The notes under the pieces: generated by a model
What the model was told of the DNA's origin: nothing
What the model saw: the letters and a program-made list of their open reading frames with translations, nothing else
The model's database searches: none
In this document: positions 1 to 7,729 of the stretch, one piece after another
Layout of the letters: the number at the start of each line of letters is the position of its first letter
Numbering within the stretch: the stretch's first letter is position 1
NCBI GenBank assembly: GCA_964384675.1
Contig: CAYLNK010000024.1
Coordinates: 1-37,369, forward strand
Source: CAYLNK01 sp964384675
GTDB lineage: Bacteria > Acidobacteriota > Thermoanaerobaculia > UBA5066
Direction: 5' to 3'
Length of the DNA: 37,369 bases
Made by a program: the position numbers and the translations under genes

Positions 1-670
1 CCAGCCGCGCCGCCGTGCCGGGCGAGGCCGCCTCGAGCGCCGGGAGCGTGCGCCGGCGGATCCGGTTCCTGACGAAGCGCTCGTCCTCGTTCGTCTCGTC
101 CTCCCGCCACCGCACGTCCGCGGCGGCGAGGTGCGCCCGGAGCTCGGCGCGGGTGAACGGCAGGAGCGGGCGGACGACGCCGTCGGCCCGGCGCGGGCGG
201 ATCCCGCCGCGTAAACGCCCGGAGCGCCGCTCGAGGTTCAAGAGGACCGTCTCGGCCTGGTCGTCCAGGGTGTGGCCGGTCGCGACCAGCGTCCCGTCCC
301 CCAGCTCGGCGGCGAGGAGGAGGAGCGACTCGTAGCGCAGCCTCCGGGCCGCGGCCTCGAGGCTCTCGCCGGGGTCCCTCATCTTCGAGACCTCCACGGG
401 CCGGTACGCGAAGACGAGGCCGAGGGACCGGGCGAGGTCGGCCGCCGCCCGCGCGTCGGCATGCCCCGCCTCGCCGCGGAGTCCGTGGCCGACGTGGGCC
501 GGCACCAGGACGATCCCGCGCTCCGCGGCGTACGGTACGAGGAGCGTGAGGAGAGCCGTGGAGTCGGAGCCGCCCGAGCAGGCCACCACGACCCGACCGG
601 TGCCCGCGACGAGGCCCGTGGCGTCGAGGTGTGCGGCGAGCCGGCGGGCGAGCGGGAGGGTGTCGGTCAC
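1..670 (-). CDS. tilS: tRNA(Ile)-lysidine synthase, 5' part (runs off the window)
   Basis: TilS uses ATP to join lysine to C34 of tRNA-Ile(CAU), changing its reading from AUG to AUA and its identity from Met to Ile. It is a soluble cytoplasmic enzyme. The minus strand reads open from a GTG at 670 to the window edge (about 223 codons; families usually run 320-450). The PP-loop SGGSDS lies near residue 34. After it come an HVGHGLRGEAG segment, then GHTLDDQAET, then RPLLPFTRAEL, then WREDETNEDERFVRNRIR, in the order typical of the TilS catalytic core. The C-terminal tRNA-binding domains lie outside the window. The start is 19 nt after the 3' end of a CAU-anticodon tRNA on the same strand, so the two are probably co-transcribed. 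The TtcA family shares the PP-loop, but the downstream motifs fit TilS better. Confidence 0.92.
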   Translation of the reverse strand, partial: MTDTLPLARRLAAHLDATGLVAGTGRVVVACSGGSDSTALLTLLVPYAAERGIVLVPAHVGHGLRGEAGHADARAAADLARSLGLVFAYRPVEVSKMRDPGESLEAAARRLRYESLLLLAAELGDGTLVATGHTLDDQAETVLLNLERRSGRLRGGIRPRRADGVVRPLLPFTRAELRAHLAAADVRWREDETNEDERFVRNRIRRRTLPALEAASPGTAARL

Positions 671-689
671 GGCGGTTCGGACGGGAAGC

Positions 690-765
690 TGGTGGCGGTG
701 GGCGGACTCGAACCGCCGACACGGGGCTTATGAGACCCCTGCTCTGCCGACTGAGCTACACCGCC
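690..765 (-). tRNA. tRNA with CAU anticodon (elongator tRNA-Met most likely)
   Basis: The minus strand folds as a complete 76-nt cloverleaf. It has a 7-bp acceptor stem (GGCGGTG with CACCGCC), a D stem GCTC/GAGC and an anticodon stem GGGGT/GCCCC around the loop CTCATAA (anticodon CAT). A 5-nt variable loop follows, then a T stem GGCGG/CCGCC with loop TTCGAGT. The discriminator is A and the CCA end is encoded. A CAU anticodon can mean initiator Met, elongator Met or the TilS substrate tRNA-Ile2. The fully paired position 1 argues against an initiator. The acceptor resembles known elongator Met tRNAs more than Ile2, but the adjoining tilS keeps Ile2 open. Confidence 0.95.
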
Positions 766-804
766 TGGGTCGCGCCCGGCCGCTCCGGCCGCGGCGGGCG
801 GCGG

Positions 805-813
805 ATGATAGCA
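805..813 (-). promoter_or_regulatory. Candidate extended -10 element for the tRNA-tilS transcript
   Basis: Read on the minus strand this is TGC-TATCAT, an extended -10 shape about 40 nt upstream of the tRNA 5' end. It is followed by a very GC-rich discriminator, as is common for stable-RNA promoters. No convincing -35 is seen at the right distance, so this is a weak call. Confidence 0.3.
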
Positions 814-851
814 GCTTCGCTCCGGCGCATGCGGGGCTAAGATGCCACCAG

Positions 852-1076
852 ATGGCCAGGGAAGAGCCCGAAGAGGAGAAGCCCAAGGAGCTCATCTGCT
901 CGCGGTGTGAGCGGATCTGCGACCCGATCGAGGTCGAGACCTGCCCGAGCTGCCTGCGCCTCTTCTGCATCTACTGCAACTACCGGATCGGCGGGCGCGA
1001 CTACTGCAGCCGCGGTTGTGGCGACGTCTTCTTCTTCGGCGGCGACTTCGGCGAGGACGACGCCCCGGAGGAATAG
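852..1076 (+). CDS. Small cysteine-rich zinc-ribbon-like protein, unknown function
   Basis: A 74-residue protein that I cannot assign to a named family. An acidic and lysine-rich N-terminus (about 12 residues) leads into a core with nine cysteines: CSRC, a single C, CPSC, CIYC and a final CSRGC. This spacing fits one or two structural zinc sites. The tail is rich in Phe, Gly and Asp/Glu. The ATG at 852 was chosen because the upstream extension of the frame crosses the tRNA region and lacks cysteine motifs. The stop is followed after 2 nt by the GTG of thpR, whose ribosome binding site lies inside this gene, so the two are translationally linked. No catalytic motif is visible; a nucleic-acid or protein adaptor is a guess. 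Confidence 0.75.
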   Translation: MAREEPEEEKPKELICSRCERICDPIEVETCPSCLRLFCIYCNYRIGGRDYCSRGCGDVFFFGGDFGEDDAPEE

Positions 1077-1078
1077 CG

Positions 1079-1648
1079 GTGCGGCTCTTCGTCGCGCTGC
1101 CGGTGGAAGACCCGGCGCTCGCCGACGGGCTGGCCGGGGTCGCGAGGGACCTCGCACCTGCCGGCGCCCGGGGGATCCCGCGGCACCAGCTCCACTTCAC
1201 GCTGAAGTTCCTGGGCGAGGTCGAGGAGGCCCGGCTCGGCCCGGCGCGGGAGGCGACGCGAGCGGCTGCTGGCCCGGCGTTCCGGCTCGAGCTCGCCGGG
1301 CTCGGCACGTTCCCGCCGCGCGGTCCGGCCCGGGTCGTCTGGGCCGGCTGCGGGAGCGGTGCGGACCCGCTGGTCGACCTCGCGGCGCGGGTCGAGGCGT
1401 CCTTCGCCGCCGCCGGGTTCCCTCCCGAGCCGCGGCCCTTCTCCCCGCACCTGACGATCGCTCGGGTCAAGGACCCGGTTGCCGGGAGCCGCGTCGCGCG
1501 CGCGGTCGCCGCCCGGAGCCTCGAGAGCTTCGGAACCCTCGAGGCCCGCGAGGTGGTCCTGTTCCAGAGCGTCCTCTCGCCGTCGGGACCTGCCTACACG
1601 CCGCTCCTGCGGGTCCGGCTGGGCGCGACCTCGGATTCCGCCTGCTAG
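1079..1648 (+). CDS. thpR: RNA 2',3'-cyclic phosphodiesterase (2H family, LigT/ThpR)
   Basis: A 189-residue cytoplasmic 2H phosphoesterase, the usual family size. It opens 2',3'-cyclic phosphates on RNA ends and was first described as a 2'-5' RNA ligase. Both signature HxTx motifs are present: HFTL at residues 39-42 (in HFTLKFLGE) and HLTI at 124-127 (in PHLTIARVK). They supply the two catalytic His and two Thr. The N-terminus MRLFVALPV is typical of ThpR. The start is the GTG at 1079, preceded by GGAGG at 1068-1072; an in-frame upstream ATG at 1016 lies inside the zinc-ribbon gene and would add an unrelated Arg/Leu-rich stretch. Downstream, 31 bp separate it from the OPT transporter. Confidence 0.92.
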   Translation: MRLFVALPVEDPALADGLAGVARDLAPAGARGIPRHQLHFTLKFLGEVEEARLGPAREATRAAAGPAFRLELAGLGTFPPRGPARVVWAGCGSGADPLVDLAARVEASFAAAGFPPEPRPFSPHLTIARVKDPVAGSRVARAVAARSLESFGTLEAREVVLFQSVLSPSGPAYTPLLRVRLGATSDSAC

Positions 1649-1679
1649 AGTCCCGGCGCATCCGGTCGGAGGAGGCTCG

Positions 1680-3557
1680 ATGAGCGTCGCGCGCGAGGGA
1701 TCCATCGCCGAGTTCACGACGAAGGCGGTCGTCACCGGGGTCCTCCTGGGGCTCGTCTTCGGGGCCGCGAACGCGTACCTGGGGCTGCGCGTCGGGCTGA
1801 CCGTCTCGGCGTCGATCCCGGCGGCCGTCCTCACCGTGGCGCTCTTCGCGCTGGCGGGGAAGAAGGGGACGATCCTCGAGGCGAACCTCTCCCAGACCAT
1901 CGGCTCGGCGTCCACCTCGCTTGCTTCGGGGACGATCTTCACGATCCCGGCCCTCTTCCTCTGGGGGATGGCGCCGCCGTACCTCCAGGTGGTGGTCCTC
2001 TGCTTCCTCGGAGGCGTGCTGGGCCTCGCCGCGATGATCCCGCTCCGCCGGCTCCTGATCGTGGAGGCGCACGACGAGCTGCCGTACCCGGAGGGGACCG
2101 CGTGCGCCGAGGTGCTGCGTGCCACGGCCACGGAATCGAAGGGGAGCGTCTGGATCTTCCGCGGCATGGCGGTCGGCGCCGCCGTCAAGCTGGTCGTCTC
2201 GCTGGCGTTCCTCGTCCCGAACGAGATGGGCTTTCCGCTGCCGTTCCTGCCGAAGGCCGAGCTGGCGCTGGAGCTCGCCCCGGCGCTCCTCGCGGTGGGC
2301 TTCATCCTCGGCTACCGCCAGTCGAGCGTCCTCGTCGCCGGCTCGCTCATCTCGTCGATCGTCCTGATCCCCCTCATCGCCTGGATCGGCTCGGGCCTGA
2401 CGGCCCCGCTGTACCCCGAGACCGCCAAGCTCGTCTCGGAGATGAGCGCCGGCGCGATCTGGTCGCGCTACGTGCGCTACATCGGCGCCGGAGCCGTCGC
2501 CACGGCGGGGATCCTGACGGTCCTGAAGAACCTGCCGACGATGGTCGGCGCGTTCACGGCCGTGGCCCGCGGGCTCCGGAAGGGGAGCTCTTCGGGAAGC
2601 GGGGCGGAGACCGATCGGGACCTCCCGGGCGGCTTCGTGGTGGGCGGCATCCTCCTCGTCATCCTCACGGCGGGCCTCGTGCCGGGGGTCTTCGCGGGCG
2701 GGATGGGGCCGGCGCAGCGCGCGGTCTGCGCGGCGGGGGTCGGTGTCTTCGGGGTCCTCTTCGTGGCCGTGGCGGCGCGGATCGTCGGCATCGTCGGCGT
2801 CTCCTCGCAGCCGACGTCGGGCATCACGCTGGTGACTCTCCTCGGTGTGGCGTCGGTCTTCGCGGCGGCCGGCTGGGTCGACGCCGGGGCGCGCGCCGCC
2901 GTGCTGACGGTCGGGACGATCGTGGCGATCGCGGCGTCGAAGGCGGGTGACATCTCGCAGGACCTGAAGACCGGGTTCCTGGTCGGCGCGACGCCGGCCA
3001 GGCAGCAGCTCGGACAGCTGATCGGAGCGTCCTTCGCCTGCTGGGCCGTGGCGGCGACCGTCCTCCTCCTCGGCAACGCCTACACGTTCGGCTCCAAGGA
3101 GATCCCGGCCCCGCAGGCCACGCTGATGAAGACGATCATCGAGGGCGTCCTCGCCGGATCGCTGCCGTGGGGGCTCGTCCTCTCCGGCGGGGGCCTCGCG
3201 CTGGGCGCGATGCTCTGCGGCGTCTCGGGCCTGGCGTTCGCGATCGGCGTCTACCTGCCGCTCGCCTCGATGGCGCCGATCTGGGTGGGGGGCTGCGTGC
3301 GCGCGTTCCTCGACAGGAGCCGGCCGGCGGGCGGCGCGACCAGCGAGAGCGATCCCGGCGTCCTCGCGGCCTCGGGCCTGGTGGCCGGGGAGGGGCTCGC
3401 CGGCGTCCTCGTGGCCGCGCTCGTGGGACTGAAGCTGGCCCCGAAGTCGATGGATCCGCGCCTCCCGGGCCTCCTCGGCGAGGTCGGTGCGTTGGCCGTC
3501 CTTTCGCTCGTCTGCTATTTCCTGGTGCGCGCGGGACGGAGCGCCGAGAAGTCCTGA
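1680..3557 (+). CDS. OPT-family oligopeptide/metal-chelate transporter
   Basis: A 625-residue polytopic inner-membrane protein of the oligopeptide transporter (OPT) family, which takes up small peptides or metal-siderophore complexes driven by the proton gradient. Characteristic segments appear in order: GAANAYLGLRVGLTVSASIP near residue 27, then SQTIGSASTSLASGTIF, then ELPYPEGTACAEVL, then a long set of Gly/Ala/Leu/Val-rich helices to the C-terminus. The ATG at 1680 was chosen because GGAGG precedes it and the protein opens with a short polar N-terminus before the first membrane segment; the longer frame runs back through thpR. The gene follows thpR by 31 bp and precedes the DUF4286-like gene by 47 bp. 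The substrate cannot be read from the sequence. Confidence 0.93.
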   Translation: MSVAREGSIAEFTTKAVVTGVLLGLVFGAANAYLGLRVGLTVSASIPAAVLTVALFALAGKKGTILEANLSQTIGSASTSLASGTIFTIPALFLWGMAPPYLQVVVLCFLGGVLGLAAMIPLRRLLIVEAHDELPYPEGTACAEVLRATATESKGSVWIFRGMAVGAAVKLVVSLAFLVPNEMGFPLPFLPKAELALELAPALLAVGFILGYRQSSVLVAGSLISSIVLIPLIAWIGSGLTAPLYPETAKLVSEMSAGAIWSRYVRYIGAGAVATAGILTVLKNLPTMVGAFTAVARGLRKGSSSGSGAETDRDLPGGFVVGGILLVILTAGLVPGVFAGGMGPAQRAVCAAGVGVFGVLFVAVAARIVGIVGVSSQPTSGITLVTLLGVASVFAAAGWVDAGARAAVLTVGTIVAIAASKAGDISQDLKTGFLVGATPARQQLGQLIGASFACWAVAATVLLLGNAYTFGSKEIPAPQATLMKTIIEGVLAGSLPWGLVLSGGGLALGAMLCGVSGLAFAIGVYLPLASMAPIWVGGCVRAFLDRSRPAGGATSESDPGVLAASGLVAGEGLAGVLVAALVGLKLAPKSMDPRLPGLLGEVGALAVLSLVCYFLVRAGRSAEKS

Positions 3558-3604
3558 CCACCTTTTGGCGCTAGCATCGGAGGCGGACGCTGAGGAGGCT
3601 CCCC

Positions 3605-3943
3605 ATGCGCGTGCTGTACGTCCTCCACATCCAGGTGGACCCGGCCGTCGAGGCGGAGTGGAAGACCTGGACCGTCGAGAAGCACATCCCGGACGTGCTC
3701 GCCGAGGCCGGGTTCACGCGCGCCTCCCTCTACGGCATCGACAGCCCCGAGGGGGAGTGGCCCGGCTACGTCGTCATCTACTCCCTCGACTCGTACGACG
3801 AGCTGCAGCGCTACCTGGCGAGCCCCGCGCTCGTGAGGCTCCGGAACGACGTCACCTACAAGTACGGCGCCCGGGTACGGATCACGCGCGAGGTGCTTCG
3901 CCAGGAGGCGGTGGTCCACCCGGCGACACCGGCTCCAGCGTGA
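3605..3943 (+). CDS. DUF4286-like small ferredoxin-fold protein
   Basis: A 112-residue soluble protein matching the pattern of DUF4286. It has an N-terminal beta strand (VLYVLHIQVDP), then EAEWKTWTVEKHIPDVL with the family's conserved W and HIPDVL, then a second strand pair and a YDELQRYLASPALVRLRND helix. The fold is expected to be a dimeric alpha/beta barrel like antibiotic-biosynthesis monooxygenases, but no function is established. An AGGAGG run precedes the ATG. The last 62 bp overlap, tail to tail, the 3' end of the molybdopterin oxidoreductase. The final Pro/Ala-rich residues (HPATPAPA) look like a non-conserved tail. Confidence 0.82.
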   Translation: MRVLYVLHIQVDPAVEAEWKTWTVEKHIPDVLAEAGFTRASLYGIDSPEGEWPGYVVIYSLDSYDELQRYLASPALVRLRNDVTYKYGARVRITREVLRQEAVVHPATPAPA

Positions 3944-6137
3944 CGACGGCGTTGTAGTCCGGCACGCCCGACTCGGCGTCCCCGTCGCCCTTCGGGACGA
4001 CGTCGTTCCCTTCTGGCCAGTGCACCTGCAAGTTCCCCGGCTTGATCGGGGCGAGTCGCGCGAAGCCGTCGAACGTGGCGGCGCCGTTGCGCAGGCGGAT
4101 GGGCGCGCCGTCGACGAGCCCGAGGCGCGACGCGTCGTCCGCCGAGATCAGGACGTCGCGGCGGCGAGCGCCGTTGAGGGGATCGCGGTCGCGATGCACC
4201 ATCGAGTTGAACTGCTTCCCGCGGCGCGTCGAGACGAAGAACGAGCCGTCCGGGAGCGACCGCTCCGGCGGCGCGACGGCCTGGAAATGGCCCTTGCCGT
4301 CGGGCGTCGCGAAGCGTCCGTCGGCCGCGAGGCGCGGGCCGCCCCACTGCACTGCGTCGCCCCCCTTCGCGAGCCCCTCGATCCCCGCGTAGAGCGGCTG
4401 CGTCCGGGCGATCTCACGGCGGACCCCGGCCGTATCGCGGGAGTCGGCGCCGAGGAGCGCTCCGGCCCGCACGGGGTGCGCGGCCGCGGCCACCTCCAGG
4501 AGCACCTGCCACTCGGGACGGGCCTCGCCGATCCGCCGGCCCGGCACCTCGGGGGAGAAGAGGATCCGCCGCTCCGTCGACGTCTCCGTGCCGCCGCCCG
4601 GCATCTCGTACCGCGTGGTGGCCGGGAGGAGGAGCACCTCCTCCAGCGGATCGACGAGCATCTGCGACGTCACCACGATGTCCTGGTGCACGCGGAACGG
4701 GATCCGCGCGAGGGCCGTTTCCACGCGAGGCGGGTCGGGCAGGGTCTCGAGGAAGTTCCCGCCGATCGACCAGAGGACGTCCAGCTCGCCGCGCCCCGCG
4801 GCGTCGAGCGCCTGCACCGCGTTCAGCCCCTTCGTCGACGGGATCGGGAAGCCCCAGACGGCCTCCACCCGCGCGCGGCTCTCGGCGTCCAGACCGCCGC
4901 CGGGCAGCGCGTTCGGCACGCAGCCCACCTCGGCCCCGCCCTGGACGCCCGAGTGGCCGCGGATCGGCATCAGGCCGGTGTGCGCCGGGCCGACCCAGCC
5001 GCGCGCGAGAGCCAGGTTCGCGACGGCGCGCACGGTGTCCGAGCCGTGCCCGTGCTGGGTGAGCCCCATCGACCAGACGAGGATCCCGGTGCGCGCCTCG
5101 CCCAGGAGCCGGGCGAAGCGGAGCATCTCGCCGGACGTCGCGCCCGAGAGGCGCTCGAGCTCCGGGAACGCCTGCGCGTCGAGCGACGCCTTCCAGGCGT
5201 CGAAGCCGGCGGTGCGGCTCTCCACGAACGTGCGGTCGACCCAGCCGTTCGAAAGGAGGTGCTTGCCGACCCCGTTCAGGAACGCCAGGTCGCCCCCCGT
5301 GTGGACCTCGAACCAGTGGTCGGCGAGGCGTGTGCCGAAGACCGCGCTCTCGGTCTCCGACGGGACCCAGTAGCGCTCGAGGCCCGGCTCGCGGTACGGG
5401 TTCACCACCGCCACGCGCGTCCCGAGCTTCCGGGCGCGGTGGAGGTACTTCGTCGTGACCGGCTGGTTGTTCGGCGTGTTGGAGCCGAAGAAGACGATCA
5501 GATCCGTCCCGAGCCAGTCAGAGTACGAGCAGGTCGTCGCGCCCCACCCGATGGCGCCCTTCAGCGCGACGGTCGACGGGGCGTGGCAGAGGCGCGCGGA
5601 GTTGTCGACGTTGTTCGTCCCGAGGAAGCGGGCGACCTTCCCCGCCACGTAGTACGTCTCGTTGGTGAGTCCGCGCGACGTGACGTAGAACGAGAGGCGG
5701 GCCGGGGGGACGCCGGAGAGGCGGCGAGCCGCCATGTCCACGGCCTCGCCCCAGGTGATCCGTGTGAAGCCTCGCTCGCCGCGCCGGCGGCGCATCGGGT
5801 ACGGGAGGCGGCCCAGGTCGCGCAGGGCCTTCGAGGAGAGGCGGCGGAGCGCGGCCACGTCGCCGAGGAGGGCAGGCTCGAGCGCGGGCTGGGTATTGGT
5901 GCGCAGGAGGTCGAGCCGCACCATGCAGAGGTGGACGCCGTCGATCGTGTGGTCGCGGATCCCCTTGGTGCCGAGGGCGCAGCCGTCGCAGACGCCCTGG
6001 GTCAGGATGCGCCACGCGTACGGGATCTGGTCGCGGTTCTGCCAGGCGATGCGGGCCATGTCGCGGAAGTGGTGGGGCTTCGTGTGGCCGAGCCCGGCGG
6101 GGGAAAGGCTGGCCCAGCGCTTCGGGGTGAGCGACAT
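3882..6137 (-). CDS. YdeP/FdhF-type molybdopterin oxidoreductase alpha subunit
   Basis: A 751-residue molybdopterin-dependent oxidoreductase of the YdeP-like branch of formate dehydrogenase alpha subunits. Cysteines C50, C53 and C71 (CDGC, then HLCMVRL) occupy the iron-sulfur region. NSARLCHAPS places C184 where FdhF has selenocysteine and YdeP has cysteine, the expected Mo ligand. GMGLTQHGHG followed by PIRGHSGVQG is typical of this branch. The C-terminal MopB cofactor-binding domain includes QFNSMVHRDRDPLNGARR and ends at PDYNAVVTLEP. No signal peptide is seen, so it is cytoplasmic. The ATG at 6137 was preferred over an in-frame GTG at 6152. No fdhD or electron-transfer partner lies nearby, and the substrate is unknown; E. 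coli YdeP has been linked to acid resistance. Confidence 0.88.
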   Translation of the reverse strand: MSLTPKRWASLSPAGLGHTKPHHFRDMARIAWQNRDQIPYAWRILTQGVCDGCALGTKGIRDHTIDGVHLCMVRLDLLRTNTQPALEPALLGDVAALRRLSSKALRDLGRLPYPMRRRRGERGFTRITWGEAVDMAARRLSGVPPARLSFYVTSRGLTNETYYVAGKVARFLGTNNVDNSARLCHAPSTVALKGAIGWGATTCSYSDWLGTDLIVFFGSNTPNNQPVTTKYLHRARKLGTRVAVVNPYREPGLERYWVPSETESAVFGTRLADHWFEVHTGGDLAFLNGVGKHLLSNGWVDRTFVESRTAGFDAWKASLDAQAFPELERLSGATSGEMLRFARLLGEARTGILVWSMGLTQHGHGSDTVRAVANLALARGWVGPAHTGLMPIRGHSGVQGGAEVGCVPNALPGGGLDAESRARVEAVWGFPIPSTKGLNAVQALDAAGRGELDVLWSIGGNFLETLPDPPRVETALARIPFRVHQDIVVTSQMLVDPLEEVLLLPATTRYEMPGGGTETSTERRILFSPEVPGRRIGEARPEWQVLLEVAAAAHPVRAGALLGADSRDTAGVRREIARTQPLYAGIEGLAKGGDAVQWGGPRLAADGRFATPDGKGHFQAVAPPERSLPDGSFFVSTRRGKQFNSMVHRDRDPLNGARRRDVLISADDASRLGLVDGAPIRLRNGAATFDGFARLAPIKPGNLQVHWPEGNDVVPKGDGDAESGVPDYNAVVTLEPVSPGGPPPPGEAPRA

Positions 6138-6178
6138 GCGACGGATTCTCACCGAAGGACGGGTACGATCGGCACACC

Positions 6179-7726
6179 GTGATCAGGATCCGGTCCGCCG
6201 CGCGGGTGCTCGGCCTCCTCTTCGCGCTGGGCGCGGGGGTCTCCGCCGGCGCGCCGCCCGACACGCTCGTGGTCCTGACCGACCGGGACGTGGAGGGGCT
6301 CGACCCGCACACCGCGGGGGGGCTGGCTCAAACCCGATGGGTGATCGCGAACCTCTACGAGTCCCTCGTGGCGACCGACGCGGAGATGGTGCTGCGGCCC
6401 GGTCTGGCGGACTCCTGGAGCAACCCGGACGAGCTGACCTGGGACTTCCGGATCCCCGCGGGGGTCCGCTTCCACGGCGGCGGCATCCTCCAGGTGGAGG
6501 ACGTCGTCGCCAGCCTGGAGCGCGCCCGCTCCGATCCGGCGTCGGTCCTCCGCTCGGCGCTCTCGGTGGTCTCCGAGATCCGGGCGATCGGGCGGGACGT
6601 CGTGAGGCTGCGGACACGCGAGCCGGACGCCTTCTTCCCGTCCGGTCTCGTCGACGTACCGATCCTGGCGAAGCGCTGCCTCGAGGCGCCGGCCGGCCTG
6701 GAGGCGTCCTCCTGCGGCACGGGCCCGTACCGGCTCCTCTCGCGTACGCCGGGCGCGTTCGTCGACCTCGTCCGCTTCGACGGCTACCGGAGGGGTCCGG
6801 CGTCGATCGCCCGGGCCCGCTTCGTCTCGCGCTCCATCACCGATCCCGACGTGCGCTCGCTCATCCCGGCCGGAGCCCGGGTCGTCTTCGGCGGCGCGTT
6901 CGGGGCGAAGGAGAACGCCCGGCTGGGGAAGGAGTTCGTGCGACGGGTGAGCCCCGGCCTCTCGATGACGTACCTGGGCTTCGACCTCCGCGAGGCGATG
7001 CCCGCCGGGCTGAAGACGCGTGGCGGGCCACGGTCTAATCCGTTCCGCGATCCGCGCGTACGCAAGGCCTTCGCCCTGGCGATCGGCTCCTCCCGGCTCA
7101 CGGCGATCGAGGAGGGGTCGATCCCGTCCCAGCCGGTGCCGGGCTTCGTCTTCGGCTTCGATCCGTCGCTCCCGGCACGCCGGGAGGACCACGAGGCCGC
7201 CCGCCGGCTGATCCGCGAGGCCGGATACCCCCACGGCTTCGACCTGGACCTCGACGTGAGGACCGTCATGGCGGGCTATGCCGCTCCGGTGGCGGCCGAC
7301 CTCGCGCAGATCGGCATCCGGGCCCGCGTCCGGACCCTCCCCGAGAAGGAGTATTTCGGCCGGGTGGAGGGCGGCCGCTCGGCGCTCTACATCCTCCGGT
7401 TCTCGTGCCGGACCGGCGACGCCCAGGAGTTCCTCGACAAGTGGGTCCACTCGCGGGACGAGCCGCGCGGGCTCGGGCTCTTCAACTTCTCGTACGCCGT
7501 CTGCCCGGTGGCGGGGCTCGACGCCGCCATCGAGGCCGCGCGGCGCGAGCTGGCGGCCCCGGTCCGCCAGGCGAAGCTCCAGGCCGTGCTGCGGCGCGTC
7601 ATGGAGGAGAACCTGCTGGTGCCGCTCCTTTCGCGGCGCAACACGTCGTTCGCCTCGCCGGACGTCGACTGGCTGCCGCGGGCCGACAACTACCACCTGG
7701 TCTACGACATCAAGCTGCGCCGCTGA
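6179..7726 (+). CDS. Family-5 extracellular solute-binding protein (peptide/oligopeptide type)
   Basis: A 515-residue periplasmic binding protein of the SBP_bac_5 (DppA/OppA-like) family. The signal peptide is residues 1 to about 24 (RVLGLLFALGAGVSAGA) with no lipobox cysteine. The mature part has the family pattern: DVEGLDPH, then NLYESLV, LRPGLADSW, TWDFRIPAGVRFHGG, CGTGPYRL, then a C-terminal lobe with FRDPRVRKAFALAI and REAGYPHGFDL. The start is GTG at 6179, only 41 bp from the divergent oxidoreductase start. There is no permease or ATPase gene beside it, so it is an orphan component or works with a distant ABC transporter. The stop is 3 bp from the convergent rsmH stop. Confidence 0.9.
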   Translation: MIRIRSAARVLGLLFALGAGVSAGAPPDTLVVLTDRDVEGLDPHTAGGLAQTRWVIANLYESLVATDAEMVLRPGLADSWSNPDELTWDFRIPAGVRFHGGGILQVEDVVASLERARSDPASVLRSALSVVSEIRAIGRDVVRLRTREPDAFFPSGLVDVPILAKRCLEAPAGLEASSCGTGPYRLLSRTPGAFVDLVRFDGYRRGPASIARARFVSRSITDPDVRSLIPAGARVVFGGAFGAKENARLGKEFVRRVSPGLSMTYLGFDLREAMPAGLKTRGGPRSNPFRDPRVRKAFALAIGSSRLTAIEEGSIPSQPVPGFVFGFDPSLPARREDHEAARRLIREAGYPHGFDLDLDVRTVMAGYAAPVAADLAQIGIRARVRTLPEKEYFGRVEGGRSALYILRFSCRTGDAQEFLDKWVHSRDEPRGLGLFNFSYAVCPVAGLDAAIEAARRELAAPVRQAKLQAVLRRVMEENLLVPLLSRRNTSFASPDVDWLPRADNYHLVYDIKLRR

Positions 7727-7729
7727 CGG

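Noticed and set aside
690..765. Initiator tRNA-fMet
   Set aside because: The first acceptor pair is a normal G-C, while bacterial initiators have a mismatch there, and the anticodon stem lacks the run of three G-C pairs next to the loop.
4020..6182. A 720-codon plus-strand frame opposite the molybdopterin oxidoreductase
   Set aside because: It is the complement of a gene with clear family motifs; its composition (Arg, Val, Glu, His) is typical of antisense shadows.
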